This document shows, piece after piece, positions 6,358-6,375 of a stretch of 6,375 bases of DNA (position 1 is the first letter of the stretch; the number at the start of each line of letters is the position of its first letter). The stretch is taken from NCBI GenBank assembly GCA_016933355.1, contig JAFGBC010000200.1, positions 1-6,375 of the forward strand. Direction: 5' to 3'. The position numbers were made by a program, and so were the translations under genes. The stretch comes from Candidatus Aminicenantota bacterium. GTDB taxonomy: Bacteria; Acidobacteriota; Aminicenantia; Aminicenantales; JAFGBC01. Below the pieces are notes generated by a model. It saw only the letters and a program-made list of their open reading frames with translations. It was not told where the DNA came from and did no database searches.

Positions 6358-6363
6358 ATTCTA
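6358..6363 (-). promoter_or_regulatory. Candidate -10 box for the membrane-protein/dmsABC operon
   Basis: TAGAAT (6363-6358, minus strand) matches TATAAT at 5 of 6 positions and ends 10 bases before the ATG at 6347, the same spacing as for the HD gene. A -35 box at normal spacing would lie beyond the right edge and cannot be seen. With no Shine-Dalgarno sequence, a very short leader is implied. Confidence 0.3.
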
Positions 6364-6375
6364 TCAGGATCGAAC

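Noticed and set aside
1..6375. CRISPR arrays, tRNA or rRNA genes, complete insertion sequences or prophage genes
   Set aside because: No direct-repeat array, cloverleaf, rRNA-like segment or transposase/integrase motif was seen; nearly all of the window is explained by five genes.

Overview
The window is a stretch of high-GC bacterial chromosome (roughly two thirds G+C, estimated by eye) and is almost fully coding. Five genes are supported. One is cut by the left edge. The other four are complete, although the upstream end of the last operon lies at the right edge. The lineage cannot be named from sequence alone. The gene content (a menaquinol-type DmsABC reductase, an HD phosphohydrolase with a zinc ribbon) and the base composition suit an anaerobic or facultative bacterium from a high-GC uncultivated or acidobacterial/deltaproteobacterial-like group. 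That placement is an inference.

Left part (1-911, minus strand): an HD-domain metal-dependent phosphohydrolase with a C-terminal Cys-Cys/Cys-Cys zinc ribbon. It reads leftwards and runs off the window, so its stop is not seen. Between the HD domain and the zinc ribbon lies an AT-rich island (about 150-205) with imperfect terminal inverted repeats and atypical codons. It looks like a small palindromic repeat inserted in frame. The gene has a near-consensus promoter whose -10 box sits only 10 bases before the ATG. A perfect 5-bp-arm palindrome occupies the promoter spacer.

Middle (1035-1646, plus strand): mobA, molybdenum cofactor guanylyltransferase, divergent from the HD gene and convergent with the dms operon. 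It supplies the bis-MGD cofactor that the neighbouring reductase needs.

Right part (6347 down to 1707, minus strand): a tightly packed four-gene operon. In order it encodes an unrecognised polytopic membrane protein, dmsA (Tat-exported molybdopterin catalytic subunit), dmsB (four-cluster ferredoxin-like electron-transfer subunit) and dmsC (eight-helix quinol-oxidising anchor). dmsA and dmsB overlap by ATGA, and the dmsB stop abuts the dmsC GTG. Electrons would run from menaquinol at DmsC through the four [4Fe-4S] clusters of DmsB and the FS0 cluster of DmsA to bis-MGD. There an S-oxide or N-oxide, with DMSO or TMAO as the best guesses, would be reduced outside the cytoplasmic membrane. No DmsD/TorD-type chaperone is in the window.

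Points most worth a second look: the palindromic element inside the HD gene; the shared arrangement in which all three unit-leading genes have a TANNNT-like -10 box 6-10 bases from the start codon and no Shine-Dalgarno sequence, suggesting leaderless or near-leaderless transcripts; the membrane protein of unknown function heading the dms operon; and an unusual Cys spacing in the DmsA FS0 motif. None of these amounts to clear evidence for a wholly new system.
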